Below are positions 51,913-61,172 of a stretch of 64,000 bases of DNA, piece by piece. The notes beneath the pieces were generated by a model. The model worked only from the letters and a program-made list of their open reading frames with translations, ran no database searches and was not told the origin of the DNA. This DNA is from Streptomyces marokkonensis. Lineage in GTDB: Bacteria; Actinomycetota; Actinomycetes; Streptomycetales; Streptomycetaceae. The stretch is from positions 1 through 64,000 of the forward strand of contig NZ_VSKS01000021.1 in assembly GCF_008312835.1 (NCBI RefSeq), in the 5' to 3' direction. A program made the translations under genes and the position numbers. Numbering within the stretch: position 1 is the first letter of the stretch; every line of letters starts with the position of its first letter.

Positions 51913-53538
51913 TTGACACAGGCACGCGCGAACAATCGAACGGCCCGAGCCCGCTCCGGCGGACAGGGCTTCGCCAAGGGCGGTGGCCGCACGGGCGCCG
52001 CAGCCCATCGCGCCGGAGCGCAGAGGCGCTCCAAGGGCTCCCCGAGCCGCGGGACCGCGGCGACCGGTGAGTTCGCTCTCCCGGTGACGAGCACCCCCGC
52101 GCTCCCCGCCGTACAGGCCTTCGACGAACTGGCCCTGCCGGCGGAGATGCTGGCCACCCTCGGCCACGAAGGCGTGACGGTGCCGTTCCCCATCCAGGGG
52201 GCCACGCTGCCGAACTCCCTGGCCGGCCGTGACGTGCTCGGCCGGGGCCGTACCGGTTCGGGCAAGACCCTCGCCTTCGGGCTGGCGCTGCTGGCCCGCA
52301 CGGCGGGCCGTCGTGCCGAGCCGCGCAAGCCGCTCGCCCTCGTCCTCGTCCCCACGCGCGAGCTGGCCGGGCAGGTCACGGACGCGCTGACGCCGTACGC
52401 ACGCTCGGTGCGGCTCCGGCTCGCCACCGTGGTCGGCGGGCTGTCGATCGGCAAGCAGGCCAGTGCCCTGCGGGCGGGCGCCGAGGTCGTCGTCGCGACG
52501 CCCGGGCGGCTCAAGGACCTCATCGAGCGCGGCGACTGCGCACTCGACGAGGTCGCCGTCACCGTCCTGGACGAGGCCGACCAGATGGCCGACATGGGCT
52601 TCCTGCCCCAGGTCACCAGGCTGCTCGACCAGGTGCGGGCCGACGGTCAGCGCATGCTCTTCTCCGCCACCCTCGACCGCAACGTCGACCAGCTGGTACG
52701 CCGCTACCTGACGGACCCGGTGGTCCACTCCGTCGATCCGTCCGCGGGCGCGGTCACGACGATGGAACACCACGTGCTCCACGTCGACGACACGGACAAG
52801 CGCCGGACGACGACCGAGATCGCGGCACGGGACGGCCGAGTGATCATGTTCCTCGACACCAAGCACGCGGTGGACAGGCTGACCAAGCACCTGCTGAACA
52901 GCGGCGTGCGCGCGGCGGCCCTGCACGGCGGCAAGTCCCAGCCCCAGCGCACCCGGACCCTCACCCAGTTCAAGGACGGGCGGGTGACGGTGCTGGTGGC
53001 GACCAACGTCGCGGCGCGGGGCATCCACGTCGACAACCTCGATCTGGTCGTCAACGTCGATCCGCCGAGCGACCACAAGGACTATCTGCACCGGGGCGGA
53101 CGCACGGCCCGTGCCGGCGAGTCCGGCAGCGTCATCACCCTGGTGACGCGCGACCAGCGGCGCGACTTCAGCCGGCTGATGGCACAGGCGGGCATCACCC
53201 CGCGCATCACCCAGGTGCGGTCGGGCGACGCGGAGCTGAACCGCATCACGGGGGCCCAGGAACCCTCGGGTGTCCCGGTCGTCATCGCGGCGCCGGTCGT
53301 GGAGCGCCCCCGCCGCGCCGCGTCCTCGTCGGCACGCGGCCGTCGGAGCCGCAGTGCCCAGGACCGCGCCAAGCAGGGAGGCGACGGGCAGACCCGCAAC
53401 GCCGAGGGCCGGAGCGCGCAGCGCGGCCGCACCACCGGGGAGCGCCCGGCGCAGGAGCGCACCGCCCAGGGACGGCGTACCGGTGAGGCGCCGCGCCGCA
53501 GGCCCCGGACGAAGCCGGCCGCGGACCGCGCGGCCTAG
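51913..53538 (+). CDS. DEAD-box RNA helicase
   Basis: The protein has 541 residues from TTG at 51913 (LTQARANNRTARARSGGQG), which has GGGAAGG 7-8 nt upstream; no ATG in frame has one. Motifs in order: Q motif TVPFPIQGATLP, I GRGRTGSGKT, Ia PTRELAGQ, Ib ATPGRLKDL, II VLDEADQMADMGF, III SATLDRN, V TNVAARGIHVDN, VI HRGGRTARAGE. A basic, low-complexity C-terminus (about 430-541, Arg/Gly/Ser rich) follows, as in CsdA/RhlE-like proteins, and probably binds RNA. The enzyme unwinds structured RNA using ATP, probably in ribosome assembly or cold adaptation. Confidence 0.92.
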   Translation: MTQARANNRTARARSGGQGFAKGGGRTGAAAHRAGAQRRSKGSPSRGTAATGEFALPVTSTPALPAVQAFDELALPAEMLATLGHEGVTVPFPIQGATLPNSLAGRDVLGRGRTGSGKTLAFGLALLARTAGRRAEPRKPLALVLVPTRELAGQVTDALTPYARSVRLRLATVVGGLSIGKQASALRAGAEVVVATPGRLKDLIERGDCALDEVAVTVLDEADQMADMGFLPQVTRLLDQVRADGQRMLFSATLDRNVDQLVRRYLTDPVVHSVDPSAGAVTTMEHHVLHVDDTDKRRTTTEIAARDGRVIMFLDTKHAVDRLTKHLLNSGVRAAALHGGKSQPQRTRTLTQFKDGRVTVLVATNVAARGIHVDNLDLVVNVDPPSDHKDYLHRGGRTARAGESGSVITLVTRDQRRDFSRLMAQAGITPRITQVRSGDAELNRITGAQEPSGVPVVIAAPVVERPRRAASSSARGRRSRSAQDRAKQGGDGQTRNAEGRSAQRGRTTGERPAQERTAQGRRTGEAPRRRPRTKPAADRAA

Positions 53539-53554
53539 GACGTCCCGGCTGCGC

Positions 53555-53586
53555 GACGACATGGCGACATGACGACATGGCGACAC
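53555..53586. repeat. 16-bp tandem repeat after the helicase gene
   Basis: gacgacatggcgacat is followed immediately by gacgacatggcgacac. It is a minor direct repeat in the short spacer before the permease gene. Confidence 0.6.
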
Positions 53587-53747
53587 GGGGTACGGCCGCA
53601 AGGCCGGCCCCGGGTCGGCATGCCGCCGGGCGGGGACCCTCCGGCACCGGCCGAAGGGTCCGCGGGCCGGCGTCCTCCCATGAACGTTTCCTCGGGCCCC
53701 GGCCGGCCGTACGCCACACCGGACGCCGAAGCGACCGGGGTCACGGC

Positions 53748-54512
53748 GTGACGCCGCCGGAGATGCTCGGGGTCTTCGCGGCGGGCGTCGGCGCCGGTGC
53801 CCTGAACGCGGTCGTCGGCTCGGGGACGCTGGTCACCTTCCCCGTCCTGCTCGCGACCGGTCTGTCACCCGTCACCGCCACGGTCTCCAACGCCCTCGGC
53901 CTGATCCCCGGCGCCATCAGCGGGGCCATCGGCTACCGGCGAGAGCTCGCCGGCCAGGCCCGCCGCGTCCGCAGGCTCGGCATCGGCTCGGCGCTGGGTG
54001 GGCTCACGGGGGCCACCCTCCTGCTGGCCCTGCCCGCCGAGGCGTTCGAGACCATCGTGCCGACCCTGGTGGGGCTCGCCCTCGTCCTCGTCGCGCTCCA
54101 GCCCCTGATCAGCAAGAAGGTGCGCGGCCGCCGACGGCCGCAGCAAGGCCCCTCCCGGCGCGACGGCGGATGGCCGCTGTTCACCGGCCTGACCCTGGCC
54201 AGTGTCTACGGGGGCTACTTCGCCGCCGCCCGGGGCATCATCTACCTATCGCTGATGGGTCTGCTCCTCGACGAGCCGCTGCAACGCCTCAACGCCGTCA
54301 AGAACGTGCTCGTGGCGGTCGTCAACACGGTCGCGGCGACCTTCTTCCTCTTCGTCGCCGACTTCGACTGGACGGCCGTCGCGCTCATCTCTGGCTCCGC
54401 CCTCGGCGGAGGGCTCGGGGCGAGGACGAGCCGCAGGTTCAGTCCCGTGGTGCTGCGCGCCCTCATCGTCACGATCGGGTCCGTGGCCCTCGTCCAGTTG
54501 CTGCTCCGCTGA
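53748..54512 (+). CDS. TauE/SafE-family sulfite/anion exporter permease
   Basis: The protein has 254 residues from GTG at 53748, where the first membrane segment begins (PPEMLGVFAAGVGAGALNAV); upstream open frame is low-complexity. About eight membrane segments; family hallmark repeats GAGALNAVVGSGTLVTFPVL and GYFAAARGIIYLSLMGLL with VSNALGLIPGAISGAIGYRR. Members export sulfite, sulfoacetate or other organic anions. No sulfur-metabolism gene is nearby, so the substrate is unknown. It may be transcribed from its own promoter in the short spacer. Confidence 0.88.
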   Translation: MTPPEMLGVFAAGVGAGALNAVVGSGTLVTFPVLLATGLSPVTATVSNALGLIPGAISGAIGYRRELAGQARRVRRLGIGSALGGLTGATLLLALPAEAFETIVPTLVGLALVLVALQPLISKKVRGRRRPQQGPSRRDGGWPLFTGLTLASVYGGYFAAARGIIYLSLMGLLLDEPLQRLNAVKNVLVAVVNTVAATFFLFVADFDWTAVALISGSALGGGLGARTSRRFSPVVLRALIVTIGSVALVQLLLR

Positions 54513-54589
54513 GCGGACCGCTCGCCGGCCCGCCCGGGGAATGCTTGTCGTGCACCTTGCCAATCCAGGCCGTGTTCTGGTTCCGTCTC

Positions 54590-54608
54590 GTTAGGAAACT
54601 TTCCTAAC
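54590..54608. promoter_or_regulatory. Candidate operator before the cellulase gene
   Basis: GTTAGGAAACTTTCCTAAC is a 19-bp perfect palindrome about a central C, 26 bp before the cellulase start. Its symmetry and position suggest a regulator site or a transcription-initiation element. No CebR box (TGGGAGCGCTCCCA) was seen here. Confidence 0.6.
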
Positions 54609-54633
54609 CATCCAGTCCTGGACGGAGCCCCCC

Positions 54634-56082
54634 ATGACACCGGCACGTTTCCAGCCACGCCCAGCCGCGGCCGCCGCGGCTCTCGCCAGTGCCCTCCTCC
54701 TCGCCCTGACCACCGCCACGGCGGCTCCCGCCGCACCGGCGGCCCCCGCGGGCACGGACGACCCCACGCAACGGTCCCGGGCGGCGGCCGCCCGGATCAC
54801 GGCGGACATCACGCGCACGTCCTCGTGGGACACCGGCTACGGCGCCGACGTGTCGATCACCAACGACGGCGACACCACGGCGGACGGCTGGACCGTCGAA
54901 TTCGACCTGCCCGCCGGAACGACGGTCGGCAGCCACTGGTCCGCCACCAAGTCCCAGCAGGGACAGCACTACCGCTTCACCGACGTCGCCTACAACGCCA
55001 CCGTCACCCCCGGCGGCCGGCAGAGCTTCGGCTTCAACGCCATCGGCACCGGACTGCCCCTCAACTGCACCGTCAACGGCCTGCCCTGCCAGGACGGCGG
55101 CACCACACCGGCCGACCCGCCCGCGGAGCCGCCCCGGGCCGGCACCCCCGTGGACCTCAACGGCCGGCTCGAGGTGTGCGGCACCAAGCTCTGCAACGAG
55201 CACGGCAACCCGGTCCAGCTGCGCGGCATGAGCACCCACGGAACCCAGTGGTACGCCCAGTGCCTCACCGACGGATCGCTCGACGCCCTGGCCGGGGACT
55301 GGAAGGCCGACGTCCTGCGCGTCTCCACGTATGTGCAGGAGGGCGGCTACGAGACCGATCCCGCGCGCTTCACGAGCCTGGCCGACTCCCTGATCCAGGA
55401 GGCGAGCGAGCGCGGCATGTACGTGATCGTCGACTGGCACATGCTCGACCCCGGCGACCCCGTGGCGAACCTGGACAACGCGCGGAGGTTCTTCACCGAC
55501 ATCGCGAACCGCAACAAGGGCCGGGACAACATCCTCTACGAGATCGCCAACGAGCCCAGCGGCGTGAGCTGGTCCCGCATCAAGGGCTACGCGGAACAGA
55601 TCATCCCGGTGATCCGCGCCGTAGACGCCGACGCCCCCGTCCTGGTCGGCACCCGCGCCTGGTCCTCACTCGGCGTCTCCGAGGGCGCGGACGAGTCGGA
55701 GGTCGTGAACAACCCGGTCGACGCCTCCAACATCATGTACACCTTCCACTTCTACGCCGCTTCGCACCGGGACGAGTACCTGGCGACCCTCTCCCGCGCG
55801 GCGGACCGGATCCCCGTGTTCGTCACCGAGTTCGGCACCCAGAACTACGCGGGCGAGGGCGCCGACGACTTCGCCATGTCACAGCGCTACCTGGACCTGA
55901 TGGCGGACAAGAAGATCAGCTGGGTCAACTGGAACTTCTCCGACGACCACCGTTCCGGTGCCGTGTTCACCCCCGGCACGTGCGCCGGCGACGGCCCGTG
56001 GACCGGCACGACGTCGCTGAAGCCCGCCGGCGTCTGGATCCGCGAGCGCGTCAGGACCCCGGACGGCTTCCCCACCGGCTGA
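54634..56082 (+). CDS. Secreted endoglucanase: N-terminal CBM2 plus GH5 cellulase
   Basis: The protein has 482 residues. Signal peptide to about residue 38 (APAAPAAPAG). A CBM2 cellulose-binding module follows (about 50-148: ITRTSSWDTGYGADVSITND, GWTVEFDLPAGT). A short Pro/Thr linker leads to a GH5 catalytic domain (about 168-470). The acid/base Glu is in YEIANEPSGVSW and the nucleophile Glu in PVFVTEFGTQNY; the substrate Asn-Glu pair and the TWYQC-like loop (HGTQWYAQCLTDG) are typical of GH5_2. It hydrolyses beta-1,4-glucan outside the cell. Its products can feed the GH1/GH31 uptake locus further right. Confidence 0.94.
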   Translation: MTPARFQPRPAAAAAALASALLLALTTATAAPAAPAAPAGTDDPTQRSRAAAARITADITRTSSWDTGYGADVSITNDGDTTADGWTVEFDLPAGTTVGSHWSATKSQQGQHYRFTDVAYNATVTPGGRQSFGFNAIGTGLPLNCTVNGLPCQDGGTTPADPPAEPPRAGTPVDLNGRLEVCGTKLCNEHGNPVQLRGMSTHGTQWYAQCLTDGSLDALAGDWKADVLRVSTYVQEGGYETDPARFTSLADSLIQEASERGMYVIVDWHMLDPGDPVANLDNARRFFTDIANRNKGRDNILYEIANEPSGVSWSRIKGYAEQIIPVIRAVDADAPVLVGTRAWSSLGVSEGADESEVVNNPVDASNIMYTFHFYAASHRDEYLATLSRAADRIPVFVTEFGTQNYAGEGADDFAMSQRYLDLMADKKISWVNWNFSDDHRSGAVFTPGTCAGDGPWTGTTSLKPAGVWIRERVRTPDGFPTG

Positions 56083-56099
56083 GCCGCCACCCCCGGCAC

Positions 56100-56131
56100 C
56101 CGCCCGTCCGGCACCCGCGCCGGACGGGCGG
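56100..56131 (+). terminator. Terminator after the cellulase gene
   Basis: CCGCCCGTCCGGC, loop ACCCGC, GCCGGACGGGCGG: a perfect 13-bp stem ending just past 56130, 18 nt after the stop. Confidence 0.8.
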
Positions 56132-56284
56132 CCCGGCCGGCCGGCGTGGCCCGCGCATCGCGTGCGGGCGCACGCCACCCGCCAGGGCTCGCTGCGTCTC
56201 CGGAACTCCGCGGACGAACCACCGTAAATCGTCCGGGAGGCATACGCTTTTGCTAAGGCGGCGTGTGTCGGGGCAGACGGCAAC

Positions 56285-56329
56285 ATGACGACAGACCCCA
56301 GCGCACCGAAGAGGCGGGAGACCACGTGA
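56285..56329 (+). CDS. 14-residue leader ORF overlapping the ppk2 start
   Basis: ATG at 56285 encodes MTTDPSAPKRRETT and its TGA overlaps the ppk2 GTG by 4 bases (GTGA). It could couple translation, but short ORFs are common by chance in high-GC DNA, so this is the weakest of the three coupled leaders in the window. Confidence 0.3.
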   Translation: MTTDPSAPKRRETT

Positions 56330-57333
56330 CGGCCGAACACTCGGACACGTCCAAGGGCCGTACGAAGGCCGGGGCGACTTCCTCCGGGACGACCGGCGAC
56401 GACCTGCTCCACGGGCTGGAGGTGGACGACCGGCGTCCGGAGCGTCCCGTGCTCCTCGACGCCGACGGCGCCCCGATCGAGACCTGGCGGGAGAACCACC
56501 CCTACGACCGGAAGATCCGCAGGGCGGAGTACGAGCGGACCAAGCGCATCCTGCAGATCGAACTGCTGAAGATGCAGCGGTGGGTGAAGGACACCGGCCA
56601 GCGGATCGTGGTGGTCTGCGAGGGACGGGACGCGGCGGGCAAGGGCGGCACCATCCAGCGGTTCACGGAGCGCCTGAACCCCCGCGGTGCCCGCGTGGTC
56701 GCCCTGGAGAAGCCGACCGAGCGGGAGGCCGGGCAGTGGTACTTCCAGCGCTATGTGGCCCATCTGCCGGCCCGGGGTGAGATCGTCTTCTTCGACCGCT
56801 CCTGGTACAACCGGGCCGGGGTCGAGCGGGTCATGGGTTTCTGCACGGAGGACGAGTACAGCCTGTTCCTCGAGCAGACGCCGATGTTCGAGCGGCTGCT
56901 CACGGACGACGGGATCATGCTGGTGAAGTTCTGGTTCTCCGTGTCCCGGGCCGAGCAGCGCACCCGGTTCGCGATCCGTCAGGTCGATCCGGTGCGGCGC
57001 TGGAAGCTGTCGCCGATGGACTTCGCGTCGCTCGACCGCTGGGACGACTACACCAAGGCCAAGGTCGAGATGTTCCGGGCCACGGACACGCCCCACGCGC
57101 CCTGGACGGTCGTGAAGAACAACGACAAGCGCCGGGGCAGGCTCGAGGCCATGCGCAGCCTCCTCGACCGCTGCGACTACCCGGCGAAGGACCACGGGGC
57201 GCTGGGCAAGCCCGATCCGCTGATCGTCGGCGCGGCGGACACCCTGCTGGAGGCCGGTGAGGAACCCGCGGTGCTCTCACCGACCCCCCTGGCGGGTCCC
57301 GGTCACGGCCCCGGCAGTCATCCGGGGACGTGA
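56326..57333 (+). CDS. ppk2: Polyphosphate kinase 2
   Basis: The protein has 335 residues from GTG at 56326, with GGGAG 6 nt upstream. PPK2 motifs: VCEGRDAAGKGGTIQRFTE (Walker A), GARVVALEKPTEREAG, YVAHLPARGEIVFFDRSWYNRAG (Walker B and lid), VMGFCTEDEYSLFLEQTP. It transfers phosphate between polyphosphate and nucleotides, most likely nucleoside diphosphates. The N-terminal extension (1-about 35) and short C-terminal tail are low complexity. A terminator overlaps its stop. The gene is flanked by carbohydrate genes without obvious functional link. Confidence 0.94.
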   Translation: MTAEHSDTSKGRTKAGATSSGTTGDDLLHGLEVDDRRPERPVLLDADGAPIETWRENHPYDRKIRRAEYERTKRILQIELLKMQRWVKDTGQRIVVVCEGRDAAGKGGTIQRFTERLNPRGARVVALEKPTEREAGQWYFQRYVAHLPARGEIVFFDRSWYNRAGVERVMGFCTEDEYSLFLEQTPMFERLLTDDGIMLVKFWFSVSRAEQRTRFAIRQVDPVRRWKLSPMDFASLDRWDDYTKAKVEMFRATDTPHAPWTVVKNNDKRRGRLEAMRSLLDRCDYPAKDHGALGKPDPLIVGAADTLLEAGEEPAVLSPTPLAGPGHGPGSHPGT

Positions 57334-57335
57334 CC
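57301..57335. terminator. Bidirectional terminator at the ppk2/yicI junction
   Basis: GGTCACG and CGTGACC flank a CCCCGG/CCGGGG inner stem with a short loop. The stem includes the ppk2 stop codon and lies just beyond the convergent yicI stop. Confidence 0.7.
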
Positions 57336-57338
57336 CGG

Positions 57339-59609
57339 TCACCGCAGCGGCACCGACACCTCGCCCGCGCCCCGTGCCTCCGCCCCGCCGGCGACGCGCA
57401 CCGTGAACGGGCGGTCGGTCCCCGACGCCGTGACCCGCAGGACGTCGCCGTCCCGCCGGACCCGGAACGTCGCGGCCGGCAGCCCGGCCGCGTCCGGCAC
57501 GGTGACCTCGGCCGTGCCGCCGGACCCGGCCGGCGGATGCACCAGCAGGACCGGAGCGTCCAGCCAGTCGCCGTCCGGCCGGGAGTCGTCGCCGGCCAGC
57601 GGCAGCACGGCGCCCTCGCGGACGTACAGGGGGAGGCTGTCGTAACCGTGCCGCTCGGTGCGCCAGCAGGGACCGGTGACCCGCTCGCCGCTCAGCAGAT
57701 GGGTCCAGACGCCCTCGGGGAGGTACACCTCCACCTCGCCGTCCTCGCTGAACACCGGCGCGACGAGCAGGTCGGGGCCCAGCATGTACTGGCGGTCGAG
57801 CGGGCGGCACGCCGGGTCGTGCGGGAACTCCAGCACCATCGGCCGCATCACCGGGACGCCCGTGCGGTGGGCCTCGGCGGCGGCGCCGTACAGGTACGGC
57901 ATGAGGCGGTGCTTGAGCAGGGTGAACCGCCGGGCGACGTCGACCGCCTCGTCACCGAACTCCCACGGCACCCGGTACGACGCGGAGCCGTGCAGCCGGC
58001 TGTGGGAGGACAGCAGGCCGAAGGCGAGCCAGCGCTTGAACACGTCGGGGTCGGGGGTGCCCTCGAAGCCGCCGATGTCGTGGCTCCAGAAGCCGAACCC
58101 GCTCAGCGACAGGGACAGACCGCCCCTGAGCGACTCGGCCATCGCCTCGAAGGACGACCAGCAGTCGCCGCCCCAGTGCACGGGGTACTGCTGTCCGCCG
58201 GCGGTCGCGGACCGGGCGAAGAGCACGGCCTCGCCCTGCCCGCGCTCCTTCTCCAGGAGCTCGAACACGGTCCGGTTGTACAGGTGGGTGTAGTAGTTGT
58301 GCATCCGCTCGGGGTCGGAGCCGTCGTGCCAGACGACATCGGTGGGGACGCGCTCGCCGAAGTCCGTCTTGAAGCAGTCCACGCCCTGGTCGAGCAGCGG
58401 CTTGAGCTTCGACTGGAACCAGGCGCGCGCGTCGGGGCTGGTGAAGTCGACCAGGCCCATGCCGGCCTGCCACAGGTCCCACTGCCACACGTCGCCGTCC
58501 GGGCGGCGCACCAGATGTCCGAGAGCGGCGGCCTCGTCGAAGAGGGGGGACTTCTGGGCGATGTACGGATTGATCCAGAGGCTGATGCGCAGTCCCTTCT
58601 CCTTGAGCCGGGCCAGCATGCCCTCCGGGTCGGGGAAGACGTCCGGGTCCCACCGGAAGTCGCACCACTGGTACTCGCGCATCCAGAAACAGTCGAAGTG
58701 GAAGACGGACAGCGGGATACCGCGTTCGGCCATGCCGTCGACGAACGACGTCACCGTCCCCTCGTCGTACGACGTGGTGAAGGAGGTGCTGAGCCACAGA
58801 CCGAAGGACCAGGCCGGTGGCAGGGCCGGGCGTCCGGTCAGGGCCGTGTAGCGGCCGAGGACCTCCTTGGGGGTCGGTCCGGCGACGACGTAGTACTCCA
58901 GTGACTGGTCCTCGACGCTGAACTGCACCTGGCCGACGGACTCGGACCCGATCTCGAAGGAGACGGCCCCGGGGTGGTTGACGAAGACGCCGTAGCCGCG
59001 CGAGGAGAGGTAGAACGGAACGTTCTTGTAGGCCTGTTCGCTGCTCGTACCGCCGTCGGCCTGCCAGACGTCCACGGTCTGGCCGTTCTTGACGAACGGC
59101 GTGAAACGCTCGCCCAGTCCGTAGATCTGTTCACCGACGCCGAGCGACAGCCGGCTCAGCACATGGTGTGCTCCCTCGCGGGTGGTGGCGAAGGCCGTGC
59201 TCTTGGCGCCCGCGCGGGTCAGTTGACGCCCCTGCGCGTCGTGGAACGTGAGACCGAACGGACCGGTGCCGTCCATGCGCAGGGTCAGGGGACCGCTGGT
59301 CAGCTCGGTGACCGTGCCGTCGCGGCGCACCGTCCCCGCGCCGTCCGCCTCGCCGGTGAGCGCGAAGTCGGGGCCCGGGCGGTGCTTGCCCGAGTGGTGG
59401 GTGACCCGCACGCCGATGACGCCCTCGGCGGGGGAGAAGCACTCGACCGTGATCAGCGGTGCGTTGAGGGTGTCGCCCCTGCGTGTCACCCTCTTCACGG
59501 AGGCGTAGCCGGTGAAGCGCTTCGATTCAGGACGTACGTCACGCACTTCGGTGGCGTAGGAGATCTGCACACCCTCGCGGATGCGCCAGAAGCCGTCGGT
59601 GAATTTCAT
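57339..59609 (-). CDS. yicI: GH31 alpha-xylosidase (YicI type)
   Basis: The protein has 756 residues (E. coli YicI 772), cytoplasmic. The start MKFTDGFWRIREGVQISYAT is exact for the family. The N-terminal beta-sandwich is followed by a (beta/alpha)8 barrel. Catalytic Asp nucleophile lies in CFKTDFGERVP and the acid/base Asp in HWGGDCWSSFEAM; other landmarks are LSVFHFDCFWMREYQWCDF and GFGFWSHDIGGFEG, the last binding the alpha-xylosyl group. It removes alpha-1,6-xylose from isoprimeverose and xyloglucan oligosaccharides. It is divergent from the sugar ABC operon with a shared 291-bp promoter, which strongly suggests co-regulation. Confidence 0.95.
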   Translation of the reverse strand: MKFTDGFWRIREGVQISYATEVRDVRPESKRFTGYASVKRVTRRGDTLNAPLITVECFSPAEGVIGVRVTHHSGKHRPGPDFALTGEADGAGTVRRDGTVTELTSGPLTLRMDGTGPFGLTFHDAQGRQLTRAGAKSTAFATTREGAHHVLSRLSLGVGEQIYGLGERFTPFVKNGQTVDVWQADGGTSSEQAYKNVPFYLSSRGYGVFVNHPGAVSFEIGSESVGQVQFSVEDQSLEYYVVAGPTPKEVLGRYTALTGRPALPPAWSFGLWLSTSFTTSYDEGTVTSFVDGMAERGIPLSVFHFDCFWMREYQWCDFRWDPDVFPDPEGMLARLKEKGLRISLWINPYIAQKSPLFDEAAALGHLVRRPDGDVWQWDLWQAGMGLVDFTSPDARAWFQSKLKPLLDQGVDCFKTDFGERVPTDVVWHDGSDPERMHNYYTHLYNRTVFELLEKERGQGEAVLFARSATAGGQQYPVHWGGDCWSSFEAMAESLRGGLSLSLSGFGFWSHDIGGFEGTPDPDVFKRWLAFGLLSSHSRLHGSASYRVPWEFGDEAVDVARRFTLLKHRLMPYLYGAAAEAHRTGVPVMRPMVLEFPHDPACRPLDRQYMLGPDLLVAPVFSEDGEVEVYLPEGVWTHLLSGERVTGPCWRTERHGYDSLPLYVREGAVLPLAGDDSRPDGDWLDAPVLLVHPPAGSGGTAEVTVPDAAGLPAATFRVRRDGDVLRVTASGTDRPFTVRVAGGAEARGAGEVSVPLR

Positions 59610-59825
59610 GGTCTTCCTCGGAGGGGGAGGGCGGAAGAGGCGCGAGAAGAAGCCTCTGACCAGGAACTATGACAGGATCTGCGGAACCTGTCACGCCCTG
59701 GCGCGAGCAGACCCTGCCGCTGGGGGGCTAGCGCGACCGGCTCCCGCTGACGTATTAGTAATCAGGCAAAACAAATTACACCCGGTGCAGCGCCAGGCGA
59801 TACCTCGGCGTGATTCGCTCGAAGT

Positions 59826-59835
59826 CGAAGCGCTT
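59826..59835. promoter_or_regulatory. Candidate LacI-type operator in the yicI/ABC promoter region
   Basis: GAAGCGCTTC is a perfect 10-bp palindrome (TCGAAGCGCTTCAC in context), 66 bp before the sugar-binding gene. A second GAAGCGCTTC occurs at 59514-59523 inside the start of yicI, so a looping arrangement is possible. Assignment to LacI-family control is by sequence shape only. Confidence 0.5.
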
Positions 59836-59900
59836 CACCAGTCCCCGAAGAGTCACCGGCCCGGCGCACGCCGAGCCGGTCCCACACAAGGGCACCCACC

Positions 59901-61172
59901 GTGACAGCACATCCTCCGGTTGCCGCACACCGCACGCGCGCACACTCACGCAGAGCCGTCACGTCGCTCGCCGCCGTCCTGGCCCTCGTCTCCGGAGCGG
60001 CGCTCACCGGCTGCGCACAGCAGCGCGACGACGACGTGTACACCGTGATGAACTCCTCGACCGACGAGACCTACCACCGCTGGGACGCCGAGGCGATGGC
60101 GCGCTGCGGAGAGCGGCTGGGCATCACCGTCGAGCAGCAGAGCGTCCCCGCGTCGCAGGTGATGACGAAGGCACTGCGCATGGCCTCCTCCAAGTCGCTT
60201 CCGGACATCGTGCAGTTCGACGCCTCCGAGATGCCGACCTTCGCCGAGGCCGGCGGGCTCGTCGACCTGCGCACCCTGGGGCTTCGCACCGAGGACGTCC
60301 CCGAGGGCATCGCCGACTTCGGCTCCTACGAGGGCACCTACTACGGCGCGGCCCGCTCCGTGAACACCCTCGCGCTGTTCTACGACAAGGACGCCCTCGA
60401 CGAGGCGGGCGTCGAGGTGCCCACCACCTGGCGGGAGCTGCGGGAGACGGCGAGGAAACTGACCCGCGGCAAGCGGTACGGCCTGGCGCTCAGCGCGGGC
60501 GGCGCCGAGGACGGCGTCTTCCAGTTCACGCCGTTCATGTGGTCCAACGGCGGCGACGAGACCGATCTGGACAGCCCGCGGGTCGTCGAGGCGCTCGACT
60601 ACTGGAAGGCACTGCTCCAGGACGGTTCGCTGTCGAAGTCCACGGTCAACTGGACGCAGGCCGATGTGAACGACCAGTTCATGGCGGGCAACGCCGCCAT
60701 GATGATCAACGGCCCCTGGCAGGTCGAGACCCTCAACACCAAGAAGTCGCTGCACTGGGGGATCGCGCAGATACCCGTCCCCGAGGCGGGCGCCGAGTCG
60801 GTGGGACCGCTCGGCGGCGCGGTGCTCACCGTGCCCCGCACCGGTGACTCCGAGCGCGAGAGGACGGCCGGCCGGATCGTCGCCTGCCTGGCGAGCGAGA
60901 AGGAGCAGCTCACCTACGCCCTGAACAGCTGGATGGTCCCGGCCAACGAGAAGGCCGCCCGCGAGTGGCGCGAGCGGGTGCCCGAACTCGAGGCGCTGGC
61001 CGGCCAGGTCGCGGCCGCCCGGTCGCGCACCGCCAAGCTCGGTGCCGGCTGGTCGGGCGTGTCGCTCGCCCTGCAGAGCGCCTTCCAGTCCGCCCTGACC
61101 GGCCAGTCCAGCGAGGCCGCACTGCAGCGCGCCCAGCAGCGCGCGAGCGGGAACCGAGGTACGCGCCCATGA
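59901..61172 (+). CDS. Sugar-binding lipoprotein of a CUT1 ABC importer
   Basis: The protein has 423 residues. GTG at 59901 has AAGGG about 10 nt upstream. The signal peptide ends in lipobox ALTGC (Cys about residue 38). The mature fold is a type-I extracellular solute-binding protein: YTVMNSSTDETYHRWDAEAM, LPDIVQFDASEMPTFAEAGG, FTPFMWSNGGDETDL, AAMMINGPWQVETL. It should bind oligosaccharides for the two permeases downstream, which overlap it. With GH31 and GH1 neighbours, xylosylated gluco-oligosaccharides are the likely ligands. The ATPase (MsiK-type) is not encoded here, as usual for Streptomyces sugar importers. Confidence 0.93.
   Translation: MTAHPPVAAHRTRAHSRRAVTSLAAVLALVSGAALTGCAQQRDDDVYTVMNSSTDETYHRWDAEAMARCGERLGITVEQQSVPASQVMTKALRMASSKSLPDIVQFDASEMPTFAEAGGLVDLRTLGLRTEDVPEGIADFGSYEGTYYGAARSVNTLALFYDKDALDEAGVEVPTTWRELRETARKLTRGKRYGLALSAGGAEDGVFQFTPFMWSNGGDETDLDSPRVVEALDYWKALLQDGSLSKSTVNWTQADVNDQFMAGNAAMMINGPWQVETLNTKKSLHWGIAQIPVPEAGAESVGPLGGAVLTVPRTGDSERERTAGRIVACLASEKEQLTYALNSWMVPANEKAAREWRERVPELEALAGQVAAARSRTAKLGAGWSGVSLALQSAFQSALTGQSSEAALQRAQQRASGNRGTRP

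Noticed and set aside
53577-53747. Longer N-terminus for the TauE permease
   Set aside because: The extension is low-complexity, hydrophilic and contains the 16-bp repeat area; the first membrane segment and family start are at 53748.
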